Shown here piece by piece: positions 1 through 7,593 of a stretch of DNA of 13,320 nucleotides. The stretch spans positions 1 to 13,320 of the forward strand of contig CAIRSV010000225.1 of the NCBI GenBank assembly GCA_903881265.1. Direction: 5' to 3'. A model generated the notes under the pieces. It was not told the DNA's origin. It saw only the letters and a program-made list of their open reading frames with translations, and did no database searches. This DNA is from an uncultured Bacteroidota bacterium. Its GTDB lineage: Bacteria; Bacteroidota; Bacteroidia; Chitinophagales; Chitinophagaceae. Position 1 is the first letter of the stretch. Each line of letters begins with the position of its first letter. The translations under genes were made by a program, and so were the position numbers.

Positions 1-1
1 G

Positions 2-163
2 CTTGATAATCACGCACCGATTGTAGCAGCCTTAGGAAAAGGTCAATTGAAGATATTGAAAGACAAGAACAATGCTGAAATCTACAATATCGAAGGTGGC
101 TTTGTAGAAATGAACAGCAACAAAACGATTGTTCTGATTGAAGGAGCTGAAATAGTCGCATAA
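2..163 (+). CDS. atpC: ATP synthase epsilon subunit, C-terminal end (partial)
   Basis: Only the last 53 codons are in the window; the 5' part lies to the left. The translation reads LDNHAPIVAALGKGQLKIL, then an IEGGFVEMNSNKTIVLIEGAEI stretch (shown only in part here) and stops at TAA. This matches the beta-sandwich domain of the F1 ATP synthase epsilon subunit, where the 'GxLxNHAP' turn and the 'GGFxE' strand are characteristic. Epsilon sits on the central stalk of F1F0 ATP synthase and couples gamma to the c-ring. The protein ends directly after the beta-sandwich, so the two-helix C-terminal domain found in E. coli and Bacillus epsilon is absent; short epsilon subunits are, from family knowledge, common in Bacteroidota. 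A strong terminator follows 22 bases downstream, so this is probably the last gene of an atp transcription unit (atpD would be expected just upstream). Confidence 0.88.
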   Translation, partial: LDNHAPIVAALGKGQLKILKDKNNAEIYNIEGGFVEMNSNKTIVLIEGAEIVA

Positions 164-184
164 ATTCATACAACTATCTTTTAC

Positions 185-214
185 AACGACCTGCAGCAAT
201 GCGGGTCGTTTTTA
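185..214 (+). terminator. Rho-independent terminator of the atp unit
   Basis: A 10-bp stem (186-195 with 200-209, one G-U pair; 185/210 can extend it) closes a GCAA loop, which is a GNRA tetraloop, and is followed by a T run. It lies 22 bases after the atpC stop codon. The rest of the gap up to the next terminator at 369 holds no gene that I can support. Confidence 0.85.
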
Positions 215-368
215 TTGCAACCAACTTCATACCGATTGACATATTGCAATAGACGACTCGTCGACTTACTTTATCATTTCCGAAAAGGAACCCTTCGATA
301 TTTACCACACACTGTCATTGGCCTCAATTGAATAGCAGATTGCAGTGCATAAAGAAAGGTACTCGCAT

Positions 369-401
369 AAAAAAATGGCTCTCAATAGCAGAGAGCCATT
401 T
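369..401 (-). terminator. Rho-independent terminator of the DUF4175 gene
   Basis: A perfect 11-bp inverted repeat (373-383 with 391-401, core ATGGCTCTC / GAGAGCCAT) surrounds a 7-base loop. Read on the minus strand it ends in a run of seven T residues (complement of 369-375, partly in the stem). It lies about 20 bases beyond the stop codon at 422-424. On the plus strand there is no T run after the stem, so it is directional. Confidence 0.85.
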
Positions 402-421
402 AGACTGATTTTGCGGAATAC

Positions 422-3400
422 TTATTTCACCAACTTAAAATAATCTTCTACTAACTGTTTATAGTATGGTTTCAATTCGGCAGGAACCGTCTTGTAATAA
501 TCAATGACCGATTGTTTACTTTTTAAAATGTCTTTTAGCTGCTGCGGAATTTCGCGGGTCATATCCTTGGCCGAATTCGATTCACGTTCCTCTCCTTGTT
601 CTTGTTGACGCAAGGCATCTTTTGCTTCAAGCAAACGATTCAGAATTTCTGATTGACGGCTCAATAAATCATTTGTAATACGACGATTCACGATATCCGT
701 CTCATTCCTGTCCATATCACTTTGAATCTTAGTCAAATTCGGATTGCTTTTTCCATCCTTACGCAACTGGTTATTGATATCATTCAATTGCTTACGCAAG
801 GCCGACTGTTGAGCGGCTATCTTCGCCATTTGTTCGCTCTCACCTCCACCTTGTTCGCTTTCACCATTATCGCCTTGCTTACCATCTTTACCCATTTTAT
901 CGCCTGGCTTATCACCCGGTTTATCACCCGGTTTATCGCCTGGTTTATCGCCTGGCTTATCACCTGGCTTAGATCCTGGCTTGCTGCCTGGCTTACCCAT
1001 TTTGTCTTTGAGTTGCTGCATCGCTTTGCCTAATTGCTCTTGTTTGGTAATGATATCGCCAAGTTGCATACCCATACCTTTACCACTTTTCTTAGATGGC
1101 TTGCCACCAGGTTTGCTACAGGATCCACTCCCTTCTTTTTTCTCTTGCTCGGCTTGCTCCTTCATTAATTGCTCTAGCACTTCATTCAGCATCAGAGCGA
1201 GATTATTGGCACCTGTCATAATATATTGCTGATCAACCGAGGCTTGCGGAACATTGCGTTGTTCAAGCAGGGCAATACCAGATTCCATATGACGATTGAT
1301 ACCATCTATTTCCTTATTGACTGTGGAAGATAAAGTTGCCAATCGTTTACTAAGTACAAATAAGCTATCTGCAATCATTTTGGTATCTTGCTTCAGCTTT
1401 TGTTGGTTCTTGATATTCTGTACAAATTTAGGATCTGAAATAGCCGTTCCTTTTACGCCCGAAATCAAATCCTCCTGAGAGAATGACATTCTAATCAGGT
1501 TAGATAATATTTGCCGTGTAGCCTTCACATCAACTTCCAATTCATCGGCACTACCACCAGCTGCAGATTCCTTCATTTTCTTGGCCAATTTTTCCAAACT
1601 TTCTTTGGCCTTTTTCTGCGACTTCGATGCTTTGCTATTACTTCCGCTCTTTAGTTCTTCAGAACTCTTATCCATATTTTGTTCGGCATCCTTTTCATCC
1701 TTCTTCATGTCTTCAAGATCCTTCTTATTCTCCATACTCTCGTTGAGTTTGGCTAAATCGTCGATATCCTTTTTCAACTCATCTAATTCCTTGTTCAGCT
1801 CATCCTGTTTCTTTTTCAGTTCCTCGTTTGTTTTGGCCCCGCTATCAGTTAGCTTATTTAATTCCTCTTGTTTCTTAGCAAGCGTCTCAGCCTTCTTGGC
1901 AATATCTTCCATACGCATATCGCGTTCGAGCTGCTTCATCATTTCTACCATACGATCCAAATCTTTCTCCATCAGATCATTATCTTGCTCGGCTTGTTTG
2001 AGTTCGTCGAAGAGCTTATCCTTATCAAGTAACTTCATGAGCTCTTCCATTTTCTTCATATGTTCATCAAGCTGATTATTTTTAAGTTCGTCTAATAACT
2101 TCTCGACATTCTGTTGCTTCTCCTTTACCTCATCAGAATATTTTTTCTCATTCGCTTGTTTGTTATTCTGTTCAAATTTCTTCTTGATATTCTCTATCTG
2201 CTTTTGCACATTTTCGTTTCGCTCCACCATCTCTTCCATCTTCTTCTTATCTTCCCAATCCAGCTCATTTTTCTGCAGCAATTTTTCCTGCATCTGCTTA
2301 ATTTCCTTATCCATCTTATCACTTTGCTTGGCTGTATTATTCAGATCCTTATTGATCTGTTCCTGATTTTTCTCCAGCAACGAGTCTAATTTTTTCTCTG
2401 TAGGCTTCTCATAACTAAAGGTCACACTCTTGGTACATTTACTACCATTGACAGCATCGTTATCATAGGCCGAGAAATAATAACTAAGTCTGTCGCCCGC
2501 TTCAAGACCAAGCTGCGTGATATCGAGAAACTGATTAAATTGAACAGATGGACCGGCCTTTACGGGAACGGCAATTGAACCATTTTTTGCAGCGCCTGAA
2601 GCCACACCTTTTTCATTTGTCTTTTGGATTGAATAATTTAGAGCCACATTTTTAATGCCGTAGTCGTCGCCTGCTTCACCGACAAATAATACGTAGTCGC
2701 CAGTAAGAGAATCGTTGTATTGCTGCACATTAATAGAAGGAAACTGATCAGGGATCACGGATACATTATAACGCAGGGTGTCCTTGCGTTCGATCTGTTT
2801 ATTTGACACAAGAATCGAATACGTCGTATCGCGCATAAATTTATATCCAACAAAAAAACTAGACCCTTGCTTGCCCATAGCGATTGGCTTGCCGGCTCCA
2901 AGCACGAATTCGATATTGTCGGTATGTTCTGTACTAAATACCCATGCCAAGGTGGTTCCTTGCGGTGCAATAATATCGCCAATATTGTCGAGCACTTCAT
3001 CTTTACGACCCGTGTATTCTGGATAATCGACTGATACTTTAAATTGTTTAATTAACGGTTTTTGTAAGATATGTATGTCGTACGACTCACTACTAAAGCC
3101 GGCTGCAGTAAAATTAAACTTCGTATCTTTTGATAATTTATAAAAAGTGTGCGTAAACATATTGGATGCCTTCTTTTGCATCATCACTTCTTGCCCGTTA
3201 TAACGAATCATAACATTATCGGGCAAGGTATTGCCAGTCATCTTCACATTCACTTCGATATCTTCAAATTGCGGAACGCTGAGTTTGGTAGAGAGTAACT
3301 CAAAGACAAAAGGCGCTTTCGGAACAAACTTTTTTGATGGCGCCAATAATCTTTCTGCTGAATCTCTGAAAACATTCGGAGCGGCAACAAGTATGAATAC

Positions 3401-3898
3401 TACCGCTAAAACTGGCATGAATACATAGGGGAGGTATTTTCTGTTTTTCGCGAGATTGATGGCCGATTGAAATGGAATTGGCGACAATTCATTTGTCTTT
3501 TGTTCGATACTTGCCTCAATAAGTTCCTTGCCAGTTTCGTCATTGATCCGCTGTTTAAGCTGCAATACGTTCAGTAACTTATCCTGCACATTAGGAAAGT
3601 GAATACCAATGATTTGTGCTGCCTTTTCATGCGAAATAACCTTGCCCAACTTCTGCATTTGCATCAGGGGCATTACAATCCAATAGACGAGTGCGAAACC
3701 GCCTAATCCAACAAAACTTGCCAGTAATGTATACCGCAGCCACGATGGAAAATAGAAATAATACTCACCGACACTCACTACCAAATAATAAGCCAATGCA
3801 GACGCTAAAAAAATAAGACCGCCCTTTACTAACTTATTGGCATAATATTTCCTGATAAAGGCGTCCAGACGCGCAATCAGAAATTGATAATTGTTCAT
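422..3898 (-). CDS. DUF4175-type large membrane-anchored coiled-coil protein
   Basis: The 1158-residue product resembles the DUF4175 family of Bacteroidota; its biochemical role is unknown. Three hydrophobic segments lie at about 26-47, 55-76 and 155-174. The basic N-terminus (R10, R16, K17, K22, K25) and the lysine-rich 80-154 loop suggest a cytoplasmic N-terminus and about 980 residues in the periplasm. Residues about 195-495 look like beta-rich, Ig-like domains (for example VDYPEYTGRKDE at 290-301). Residues about 499-780 are an extreme Lys/Glu/Asp/Met/Leu coiled coil. Residues 925-1010 are low-complexity and Gly/Lys/Pro-rich, with a KPG repeat at 969-1000. A conserved-looking end (about 1117-1158, PAELKPYYKQLVEDYF near the terminus) closes the protein. 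The start ATG at 3896-3898 has no Shine-Dalgarno sequence. It is a single gene with its own terminator. Plus-strand frames across it, rich in Ser/Phe/Leu, are shadows of the coiled coil. Confidence 0.85.
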   Translation of the reverse strand: MNNYQFLIARLDAFIRKYYANKLVKGGLIFLASALAYYLVVSVGEYYFYFPSWLRYTLLASFVGLGGFALVYWIVMPLMQMQKLGKVISHEKAAQIIGIHFPNVQDKLLNVLQLKQRINDETGKELIEASIEQKTNELSPIPFQSAINLAKNRKYLPYVFMPVLAVVFILVAAPNVFRDSAERLLAPSKKFVPKAPFVFELLSTKLSVPQFEDIEVNVKMTGNTLPDNVMIRYNGQEVMMQKKASNMFTHTFYKLSKDTKFNFTAAGFSSESYDIHILQKPLIKQFKVSVDYPEYTGRKDEVLDNIGDIIAPQGTTLAWVFSTEHTDNIEFVLGAGKPIAMGKQGSSFFVGYKFMRDTTYSILVSNKQIERKDTLRYNVSVIPDQFPSINVQQYNDSLTGDYVLFVGEAGDDYGIKNVALNYSIQKTNEKGVASGAAKNGSIAVPVKAGPSVQFNQFLDITQLGLEAGDRLSYYFSAYDNDAVNGSKCTKSVTFSYEKPTEKKLDSLLEKNQEQINKDLNNTAKQSDKMDKEIKQMQEKLLQKNELDWEDKKKMEEMVERNENVQKQIENIKKKFEQNNKQANEKKYSDEVKEKQQNVEKLLDELKNNQLDEHMKKMEELMKLLDKDKLFDELKQAEQDNDLMEKDLDRMVEMMKQLERDMRMEDIAKKAETLAKKQEELNKLTDSGAKTNEELKKKQDELNKELDELKKDIDDLAKLNESMENKKDLEDMKKDEKDAEQNMDKSSEELKSGSNSKASKSQKKAKESLEKLAKKMKESAAGGSADELEVDVKATRQILSNLIRMSFSQEDLISGVKGTAISDPKFVQNIKNQQKLKQDTKMIADSLFVLSKRLATLSSTVNKEIDGINRHMESGIALLEQRNVPQASVDQQYIMTGANNLALMLNEVLEQLMKEQAEQEKKEGSGSCSKPGGKPSKKSGKGMGMQLGDIITKQEQLGKAMQQLKDKMGKPGSKPGSKPGDKPGDKPGDKPGDKPGDKPGDKMGKDGKQGDNGESEQGGGESEQMAKIAAQQSALRKQLNDINNQLRKDGKSNPNLTKIQSDMDRNETDIVNRRITNDLLSRQSEILNRLLEAKDALRQQEQGEERESNSAKDMTREIPQQLKDILKSKQSVIDYYKTVPAELKPYYKQLVEDYFKLVK
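897..992 (-). repeat. Eight tandem 12-bp units encoding KPGD/KPGS repeats
   Basis: Eight consecutive 12-bp units of the plus-strand form TTATCRCCYGGY (the last two diverge to TTAGATCCTGGC and TTGCTGCCTGGC) encode Lys-Pro-Gly-Asp or Lys-Pro-Gly-Ser on the minus strand, residues about 969-1000 of the DUF4175-type protein. Units differ mainly at third codon positions. This is a flexible charged linker between the coiled-coil part and the C-terminal helical part. The unit length keeps the frame, so copy-number changes would be tolerated. Confidence 0.9.
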
Positions 3899-4065
3899 AC
3901 GAGTCGCAAGTTACTCAATGCAGACAGATGACAACTTTTTTATTCCCTTATTTTTTGTGAAAAAATGAAGCCGTTATTCCGTTGTATTTTGGTCATCAAC
4001 AACACGTTCAATGCCTGAATAGAATGTCTGTGAACAAGAGCCAAAGCGTATATTTACATGCTTAA

Positions 4066-5328
4066 ATGAAAAAAAAGTCATCAAACAAATTAATCCGATT
4101 CTGGAAAATTCTTGGACCAGGTCTAATCACAGGTGCTAGCGACGACGACCCATCGGGCATTGCCACCTACTCGCAAGCAGGCGCTGCATACGGACTGTCT
4201 ACATTATGGACAGCTATTATTGCTTTTCCGCTTATGGCGGCCATTCAACAAATGTGTGCACGAATTGGATTAGTCACTTCACAAGGCTTAACCGGTACGC
4301 TAAAAAAACATTACCCACGACCGGTATTATATCTAATGTTGCTATTTAGCTTCCCTGCCATCGTTCTGAATATTGGTGCAGACATCGCTGGCATGGGTGC
4401 TGTTGGCAATTTATTATTCCCATCAATTGACGCTATGTATTTCAGCGTTGTATTTACTATTTTATTGCTCGGCCTAATTATTTATTTACCCTATCAAAAA
4501 ATTTCATCGATACTGAAATATTTATGCATTGCTATGCTCGTTTATTTTGTCGTGCCTTTTTTGTATAAACAAAATTTTATAGAAATTGCCAAAGCAACAT
4601 TCATTCCTACAATCAAATTTGACAAGGATTTCGTGGCTATTCTTGTTGGCATACTTGGCACTACCATATCGCCTTACTTATTCTTTTGGCAAGCGTCTGT
4701 TGAAGTGGAAGAAATGAAAAACAAGAAGAAGCATTTGATCGTGAATAAAAAAATAATTCTGGATATGAAACAAGATGTCGATTTTGGGATGACATTCTCT
4801 GGATTAGTCATGTATTTTATTATACTCACAACCGGCACTGTCTTATTCAAGGGCGGCATTCATCAAATCGACACTGTCGAACAAGCTGCTATTGCGTTAA
4901 AACCGTTGGCTGGAAATTTAGCCTATCTACTTTTTGCCATTGGCATCATTGGCACCGGGCTCATCGCCATTCCTGTTTTATGCGGATCACTCTCCTATAT
5001 TTTTACCGAGACGTTTGGTTGGGAGCAAGGGCTTGATAAAAAATTTCATGAAGCCAAGGCGTTTTATATCATCATTGCCATTTCACTGCTAGTGGGACTT
5101 TCGCTGAATTACATCGGCATTTCGCCAATCAACGGACTTATTTATGCAGCCGTTCTGTATGGATTAACGGCTCCGGTATTGATTGCCATCATCCTGCATA
5201 TTTCCAACAATAAAAAAATCATGGGTGAGTATACAAACAGCAGGATGTCAAATGTTCTTGGATTCACGGCCATGATTATTATGACCGTTGCTGCTGTTGT
5301 GTTAATTTACTTGCAAGTGAGCAGCTAA
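4066..5328 (+). CDS. Nramp-family (SLC11-like) divalent metal transporter, divergent metal site
   Basis: A 420-residue inner-membrane protein with about 11 hydrophobic segments and the Nramp fold signature. The first helix carries GPGLITGASDDDPSGIATYS (residues 17-36), followed by QAGAAYG, corresponding to the canonical GPG...DPGN..T..QAGA..G. The unwound sixth helix has GTTISPYLFF (198-207) where classical MntH/DMT1 proteins have GATVMPHN. Thus Asp28 is kept, but the usual Asn is Gly31, the usual Met is Ser202 and the usual His is Tyr204. Import of a divalent cation into the cytoplasm is likely; whether it is Mn/Fe is doubtful because Met and His normally favour transition metals, and Mg-transporting NRMT relatives are known. 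The start ATG is preceded by AT-rich sequence with no Shine-Dalgarno; two weak TAnnTTTG-like boxes (about 4004 and 4049) lack a well-spaced partner. It converges with meaB with only 19 bases between stop codons and no visible hairpin. Confidence 0.85.
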   Translation: MKKKSSNKLIRFWKILGPGLITGASDDDPSGIATYSQAGAAYGLSTLWTAIIAFPLMAAIQQMCARIGLVTSQGLTGTLKKHYPRPVLYLMLLFSFPAIVLNIGADIAGMGAVGNLLFPSIDAMYFSVVFTILLLGLIIYLPYQKISSILKYLCIAMLVYFVVPFLYKQNFIEIAKATFIPTIKFDKDFVAILVGILGTTISPYLFFWQASVEVEEMKNKKKHLIVNKKIILDMKQDVDFGMTFSGLVMYFIILTTGTVLFKGGIHQIDTVEQAAIALKPLAGNLAYLLFAIGIIGTGLIAIPVLCGSLSYIFTETFGWEQGLDKKFHEAKAFYIIIAISLLVGLSLNYIGISPINGLIYAAVLYGLTAPVLIAIILHISNNKKIMGEYTNSRMSNVLGFTAMIIMTVAAVVLIYLQVSS

Positions 5329-5347
5329 ATAGTATCATCGTTGAGGA

Positions 5348-6253
5348 CTAATAAAATTCCTTAATGAAACGATATAAATTAAAACTTGGTTTGCTTTTTT
5401 CCTCTTCTAAACGATGTTTCAATAGATTTTTTGAAATGTCCCCCATTCGCTTTTGCTGAATCAATTGAAATGCTTTTTCGGTTATTAACTGCGCGTGTTT
5501 ATCAACAGATTGCGACATACTATGCGCATGCCTTGAAATTTGAGCAATCAATTCATCGATACCGAGGCCAGCTGTGGCCACACATTTAATGACTGGAATT
5601 TCCCAACCACCGGCCTTACTATGTGCCAAATAGTTTAGGTTCTTGACAAACTCATCGGCATTATCGCGATCGCCCTTGTTGACCACAAAAATATCCGCAA
5701 TCTCCATGACACCGGCCTTCATCGTTTGCACCTCATCGCCACCTTCGGGTACCATAACAACAATAGTGGTATCTGCTAAGCCAGCAATTTCAACTTCGCT
5801 TTGCCCGACGCCAACCGTTTCTACCACGATAAAATCAAACGGACAACTTCGCAATACATCAAGTATTTCAATAATCTTTCCATTCAATCCACCAAGCGAA
5901 CCTCTACTTGCTAATGACCTGATGTATACATTTGGATTCAAGTAAAATTCACTCATACGAATACGATCGCCTAAGAGTGCGCCATAATTAAAAGGCGAGG
6001 AAGGATCCACAGAAAGTACGGCTATTTTTTTATCCCCTTTGACCAACTTCTTTAATAATGCATTTACCAAGGTGCTCTTGCCAGCTCCGGGCGGACCGGT
6101 AATACCAATGACAGGAACATGATTGTTTGTTTGAAGTGATAAGAGTAGCTCTTCGCTGCCAGGCAACTCATTTTCAACCATTGTGATACTCTGCGCTAAT
6201 GTGCGATAATCACCCGAATGAAGTTTGTCGATTAATTTATCGGTAGATGACAC
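5348..6253 (-). CDS. meaB: Methylmalonyl-CoA mutase-associated GTPase (MeaB/ArgK family)
   Basis: A P-loop GTPase of the MeaB/ArgK/MMAA group, which loads and protects the adenosylcobalamin cofactor of methylmalonyl-CoA mutase and related mutases in the cytoplasm. Numbered on the longest frame (Met at 6367): GITGPPGAGKSTLVN Walker A at 88-102, DPSSP at 121-125 with GALLGDRIRM following, SLASRGSLGGL at 151-161, ETVGVGQSE switch region at 183-191, and NKGD base-recognition motif at 230-233. The frame opens at ATG 6367, but I choose GTG 6253-6251 (codon 39): the first 38 residues look unlike the family, the known MeaB start lies about 10 residues before the 'LHSGDYRTLAQSI' equivalent, a TACATTTG promoter element lies inside the longer frame, and the longer frame would overlap the divergent neighbour's TTG start. 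The shorter form has 301 residues. No mutase gene is in the window. The family call is firm; the start is an inference. Confidence 0.88.
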   Translation of the reverse strand: MSSTDKLIDKLHSGDYRTLAQSITMVENELPGSEELLLSLQTNNHVPVIGITGPPGAGKSTLVNALLKKLVKGDKKIAVLSVDPSSPFNYGALLGDRIRMSEFYLNPNVYIRSLASRGSLGGLNGKIIEILDVLRSCPFDFIVVETVGVGQSEVEIAGLADTTIVVMVPEGGDEVQTMKAGVMEIADIFVVNKGDRDNADEFVKNLNYLAHSKAGGWEIPVIKCVATAGLGIDELIAQISRHAHSMSQSVDKHAQLITEKAFQLIQQKRMGDISKNLLKHRLEEEKSKPSFNLYRFIKEFY

Positions 6254-6292
6254 AATAAATAAAGGGTTTATTAGTTTATATTCGTTGCCCGA

Positions 6293-6326
6293 CAAATGTA
6301 GAACGAAAGGGCTATTACTTTGCCAA
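6293..6326 (-). promoter_or_regulatory. Candidate meaB promoter
   Basis: Read on the minus strand, TTG (complement of 6324-6326) is followed 23 bases later by TACATTTG (complement of 6293-6300), an exact match to the Bacteroidota -7 element TAnnTTTG. Transcription would start near 6286, about 33 bases before the GTG proposed as the meaB start. The spacer is at the long end of the accepted range, so this is a candidate only. Confidence 0.42.
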
Positions 6327-6390
6327 TAATAACGAACAAATATCAACAGGCGTTTTCTTGAAATCAAAACTGCATTCTTTTTTACTGAAT

Positions 6391-7593
6391 ATGCCGCATG
6401 AACTGCTGTCGCTTTGTGCTTGTCTGCTCATACTCATAGGGCTTTTCATTTCGCGGGCCATGATGAGCATCGGCATGATGACATTGGTTGGCAATGCATT
6501 TTTGAATGTCAACCTATTTCATAATTTCAAGTCCTTTTTCTCGAAGCCACACCTATATCTTCTAAGCGGATATGTTTTGCTTCTCGGTTGTTCATTTTTG
6601 TGGTCGCAAGACATTCAATTTTTTAATGAACGAATACTCATTGCGCTTCCTTTTTTACTACTGCCTTTCGCTTTCCATTCTATGAAACCATTCAGCAAAC
6701 GATGGTTCGATGCATTACTGCTTCTTTTTATTGCACTCTGTTTTTTGGGAATGACGTGGAGCCTATATCATTATATTCAACACAAAGAAGCATTTGATGC
6801 CGGCTATGGTTTTTCTCAAGTAATACCCACTCCCTTTAAGAATGATCATATTCGTTTCAGTCTTGCAGTTGTTTTGGCTATTTGCTGCTCGGTGCAACTC
6901 ATAGCAACTACCAACCTAAAACTACTCAAGGCAGTCTTGACTATTTTTGCTTTATTCGCCATTGTATACCTTCATATACTGTCGGCCAAGACAGGCATAG
7001 TAGCTTTCTATTTGGTTGCGCTTCTTTTCATGGGGAAACTCATTCGTCAGAAATCAACTAGAAAAAAAGGCCTCCTGATTGTCCCTTTTCTTTTCGCTCT
7101 ACCCATTATAATGTATGTGGGTTCGGCTACATTCAGAAATAAAATCGCCTATGTCAACTATTCAATTTCACAGATACAAAATGCCAACAAGGAAGCCAAT
7201 ATTAGTGATGAAGGGCGACTCATTTCGTATTCCTACGCCTTAGATTGTCTCAAGGCTCATCCATGGGTTGGCATTGGACTTGGCGATATTCGACAAGAGA
7301 TGAAAACACATTATCAGCAAGACTTTGACAATGCATCCGTCACCGTACTGTTGCCACATAATCAGTTTCTGATGCTTGGTATGGCTATCGGATTACCTGG
7401 CATCCTGTATCTTTTAATAATGCAACTTTCATTGTTCCGTTATGTTTATCGTCGTGATTTTTTAAGTCTCCTATTTTTGAGTATGATGTTTTTAGCAATG
7501 ATGGTTGAGCCATTGTACGAAACCCAATATGGCACCTGCATGTTTTTATTTTTTTTGTTACTACTATTACAACAAAGAACGATGACTGAATGA
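6391..7593 (+). CDS. O-antigen ligase / Wzy-type polymerase-like membrane protein
   Basis: A very hydrophobic protein with roughly ten membrane segments, matching the Wzy_C / O-antigen ligase superfamily. In numbering from the longest frame (TTG at 6358), the large periplasmic loop carries EGRLISYSYALDCLKAHPW (285-303), then VGIGLGD, and later LPHNQFLMLG (332-341); the Arg (R287) and His (H334) correspond to the residues that act in glycan transfer from undecaprenyl-diphosphate. Another family-like patch is FKNDHIRFSLA (160-170). The role is polymerisation of, or ligation of, surface polysaccharide (O-antigen to lipid A-core, or similar) at the periplasmic face; sequence alone does not separate ligase from polymerase. 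I prefer ATG 6391 (400 residues, starting MPHELLSL) over TTG 6358 (411 residues). The stop overlaps the next gene's ATG as ATGA, indicating coupled translation. No glycosyltransferase cluster is nearby. Confidence 0.75.
   Translation: MPHELLSLCACLLILIGLFISRAMMSIGMMTLVGNAFLNVNLFHNFKSFFSKPHLYLLSGYVLLLGCSFLWSQDIQFFNERILIALPFLLLPFAFHSMKPFSKRWFDALLLLFIALCFLGMTWSLYHYIQHKEAFDAGYGFSQVIPTPFKNDHIRFSLAVVLAICCSVQLIATTNLKLLKAVLTIFALFAIVYLHILSAKTGIVAFYLVALLFMGKLIRQKSTRKKGLLIVPFLFALPIIMYVGSATFRNKIAYVNYSISQIQNANKEANISDEGRLISYSYALDCLKAHPWVGIGLGDIRQEMKTHYQQDFDNASVTVLLPHNQFLMLGMAIGLPGILYLLIMQLSLFRYVYRRDFLSLLFLSMMFLAMMVEPLYETQYGTCMFLFFLLLLLQQRTMTE

Noticed and set aside
252..262. Short palindrome GACGACTCGTC in the gap after atpC
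   Set aside because: Five-base arms, no T run and no partner copies; too weak for a terminator or operator call.
240..335. 31-codon open stretch after the atp terminator, protein-like in appearance
   Set aside because: It has no start codon, no upstream signal and is short enough to be chance; I see no recognisable remnant.
1581..2389. Long plus-strand open frames opposite the coiled coil
   Set aside because: Their Ser/Phe/Leu-rich translations are antisense images of Lys/Glu codons in the minus-strand gene; no family resemblance and no start signals.
4049..4056. TATATTTA as -7 box of the transporter gene
   Set aside because: Last base mismatches, the -33 partner is poor (TCTG), and it would leave almost no leader before the ATG; only mentioned as weak.
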